From contig JBBQUW010000033.1 of NCBI GenBank assembly GCA_038212095.1, positions 1 to 33,826 on the forward strand: a DNA stretch of 33,826 bases. Direction: 5' to 3'. Position numbers and translations under genes: made by a program. Shown piece by piece: positions 32,566 to 33,826 of this stretch; the first letter of the stretch is position 1, and each line of letters starts with the position of its first letter. Source of the stretch: JAICYJ01 sp038212095 (GTDB lineage Bacteria > Actinomycetota > Thermoleophilia > Gaiellales > JAICJC01). The notes under the pieces are model-generated. The model was not told the DNA's origin and did no database searches. It saw nothing but the letters and a program-made list of their open reading frames with translations.

Positions 32566-32571
32566 AGGATA
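32566..32571 (-). promoter_or_regulatory. Candidate -10 of the rimP-nusA-infB operon
   Basis: TATCCT on the minus strand would start transcription near 32559, giving a leader of about 84 nt. No convincing -35 is visible. Confidence 0.4.
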
Positions 32572-32607
32572 GCAGGGAGTTGATTCCACGGGGGGAACAC
32601 GGTTCGC

Positions 32608-33093
32608 ATGCGAGCGATCCTGCAACGGGTCTCAGCAGCCTCCGTCGAGGTCTCGGGCGAGCGTATCGGGGAGATCGGGGACGGCCTCCTGGCGCTGGTT
32701 GCTGCCGGCTCCGATGACGGCGATCAGGATGCCCGCCGGCTGGCCGCAAAGATCGCCAAGCTGCGGGTGTTCGCCGATCGTGACGGCCGCATGAACCACT
32801 CGCTGCGCGATCTCGGCGGCGCCGTCCTTGTCGTATCCCAGTTCACGCTCTATGCCGACGTGAGCGGCGGCAACCGGCCCGGGTTCTCGGCCGCCGCCAA
32901 GCCGGAGAAGGCACGCCGGCTTGTCGATCTGGTGGTGGACGAGCTGCGGGCGCTGGATCTCACCGTCGCCACCGGGCGCTTCGGCGCCGAGATGCGGGTG
33001 GCACTGGTCAACGAGGGGCCGGTGAGGATCTGGCTCGACAGCGAGCAGTGGGGGCCGGCCGCTCAGCCGTCGACGCCGGCCGCCTCGCGGTAG
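32608..33093 (+). CDS. dtd: D-aminoacyl-tRNA deacylase
   Basis: A 161-residue DTD. SQFTLYAD (77-84) carries the SQxT motif, and NEGPVRIWLDS (from 135) carries the Gly-cisPro pair (137-138) that screens out L-amino acids. The family usually reads N-x-G-P-V-T; here Thr is replaced by Arg, though the catalytic core in SQFT is intact. It removes D-amino acids, and glycine from tRNA-Ala, recycling mischarged tRNA. The start is ATG 32608, with a GGGGGGAA purine run upstream. It overlaps the convergent TPR gene by 31 bp. The C-terminal 12 residues are an extra tail. Confidence 0.95.
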   Translation: MRAILQRVSAASVEVSGERIGEIGDGLLALVAAGSDDGDQDARRLAAKIAKLRVFADRDGRMNHSLRDLGGAVLVVSQFTLYADVSGGNRPGFSAAAKPEKARRLVDLVVDELRALDLTVATGRFGAEMRVALVNEGPVRIWLDSEQWGPAAQPSTPAASR

Positions 33094-33461
33094 TACTCGA
33101 CCTCCGGTCGCAACCAGAAGGCCATCTTGTAGTGGCCGGCCGCCAGCCGCGGCTGACCCAAGCGCGACAGGCAGCGTCCCAGGCAGTAGTGGGCATAGTC
33201 GTTGGCCGGCGCAGCCTCCAGGATGTGCTCGAACTCGGCCGCCGCCTCGCGGTACCGGCGCAGCCGAAGGTACGCCACGCCCAGCGCCTCGCGGATCGAG
33301 GCCTTGTCCGGCTCGCGCCGTTTGGCCTTCTCGAGCGCCACCGTCGCCTGAGCGTTGTCACCGCGGTCGAGGTGCGCGCGCCCTTGCTGGAAGAGGTCGT
33401 AGGTGTCGTCGTCCTGCATGTCCAGATGATCGGCCGATTCGGGGTGCCGGTTGACACTCAC
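33063..33461 (-). CDS. Tetratricopeptide repeat protein
   Basis: A 132-residue soluble protein made of about three TPR helix pairs (from residue 20 to 122): G-R-A-H-L-D-R-G-D-N-A-Q-A, G-V-A-Y-L-R-L-R-R-Y-R-E-A and C-L-G-R-C-L-S-R-L-G-Q-P. TPRs mediate protein contacts. GTG 33461 overlaps the upstream DUF4129-like stop as GTGA, so they are coupled. An in-frame ATG at 33419 begins just before the repeats and is an alternative. The function is unknown; a scaffold role with the membrane-associated neighbour is possible. Confidence 0.85.
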   Translation of the reverse strand: MSVNRHPESADHLDMQDDDTYDLFQQGRAHLDRGDNAQATVALEKAKRREPDKASIREALGVAYLRLRRYREAAAEFEHILEAAPANDYAHYCLGRCLSRLGQPRLAAGHYKMAFWLRPEVEYYREAAGVDG

Positions 33462-33826
33462 TCTAGGTGGGTTGTCTGCGCGAGTACGGCGCGAACGCGC
33501 AGGGCGCCGGTGGCGCGCTCGCGCCGCGAGAGCAAGCTGCGGATCTCGCGCTTTACTCGCCGTAGCTGTGGCCGCAGCTCGCTACCGGCATCCGCCGCCC
33601 GCGACGGCGGCGCATAGCGGGCGGCGCTGCCCGTGGCAGCCAGCGCTCCGGCGTCGATGCCCCACGTGGTCTGCACCAGCGCCGCCAGCTCCTCGAAGGT
33701 CGCGTTGGCGGGCACCGAGACGCCCTGGTCGCCCACGTAGGTGGACAGCTCGTGGTATGCGGCGGCGGCCTGCGCGCGCGGCCCGGGGCGCAGGTACCGC
33801 CACCTCACCGCCACCAGCTTGGCCGC
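33458..33826 (-). CDS. DUF4129-like C-terminal part, gene continues off right edge
   Basis: An open frame runs to the window edge with no start required inside; 122 codons are visible. The segment Y-L-R-P-x-P-R-A-Q-A-A-A-A-Y-H-E-L followed by ATFEELAALVQTTW and a basic helix resembles the C-terminal DUF4129 domain of actinobacterial transglutaminase-like (TgpA) membrane proteins. The upstream membrane and transglutaminase parts would lie outside the window. It is coupled to the TPR gene. The family call is tentative. Confidence 0.6.
   Translation of the reverse strand, partial: AAKLVAVRWRYLRPGPRAQAAAAYHELSTYVGDQGVSVPANATFEELAALVQTTWGIDAGALAATGSAARYAPPSRAADAGSELRPQLRRVKREIRSLLSRRERATGALRVRAVLAQTTHLE

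Overview
The window is about 33.8 kb of very GC-rich bacterial DNA, almost entirely housekeeping genes packed tightly on the minus strand. The gene content points to a deep-branching Actinomycetota, most like Thermoleophilia. It combines an actinobacterial/Gram-positive type LexA box upstream of recA, RNase Y next to recA-recX, and an ftsK - rnj - dapA - dapB - M16 - pnp - rpsO - ribF - truB - nrnA - rbfA - infB - ylxR - nusA - rimP chain. The taxonomic placement is inference from gene order and composition; no rRNA is present.

Layout, left to right. Positions 1-141: the start of an IS481-type transposase running off the left edge, with a long SD-containing hairpin. 138-4104: an ABM-like protein, a macro-domain hydrolase (+), a hypothetical gene coupled to a sensor kinase/response regulator pair, and a small secreted protein. 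4173-7828: rny, recX and recA, with an SOS box. 7839-13168: cinA, a RodZ-like protein, a DUF4269-like/membrane fusion, and ftsK. 13321-18562: RNase J, dapA, a plus-strand MOSC gene followed by a strongly folded 166-nt segment, dapB, and an M16 protease. 18600-21511: tandem hairpins, pnp, rpsO. 21706-23493: a plus-strand pair (UDP-glucuronate decarboxylase and S51 peptidase) and an untracked 51-aa membrane protein on the minus strand. 23505-26999: ribF, truB, nrnA, rbfA, DUF503. 27098-28380: a plus-strand CPA1-type antiporter with a short upstream ORF and a perfect palindrome over its start. 28394-32571: the rimP-nusA-ylxR-infB operon with an apparent attenuator in its leader. 32608-33826: dtd (+), a TPR protein and the 3' part of a DUF4129-like gene.

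The genes fall into RNA metabolism (rny, rnj, pnp, nrnA), ribosome and translation factors (rpsO, rimP, rbfA, infB, truB, dtd), transcription (nusA), DNA repair and segregation (recA, recX, ftsK) and lysine/peptidoglycan precursor synthesis (dapA, dapB). Many junctions are GTGA/ATGA overlaps, so translational coupling is common. Many promoter-proximal genes instead have a TANNNT box only 6-9 nt before the start codon and no Shine-Dalgarno, which suggests widespread leaderless mRNAs.

The most interesting items are the multi-helix RNA-like structure at 16384-16549, the rimP leader terminator (32498-32546), the uORF/palindrome before the antiporter, the missing canonical start of ylxR, a CCCH zinc-like tail on NusA, and a nucleotidyltransferase-like/membrane fusion with degraded catalytic residues.
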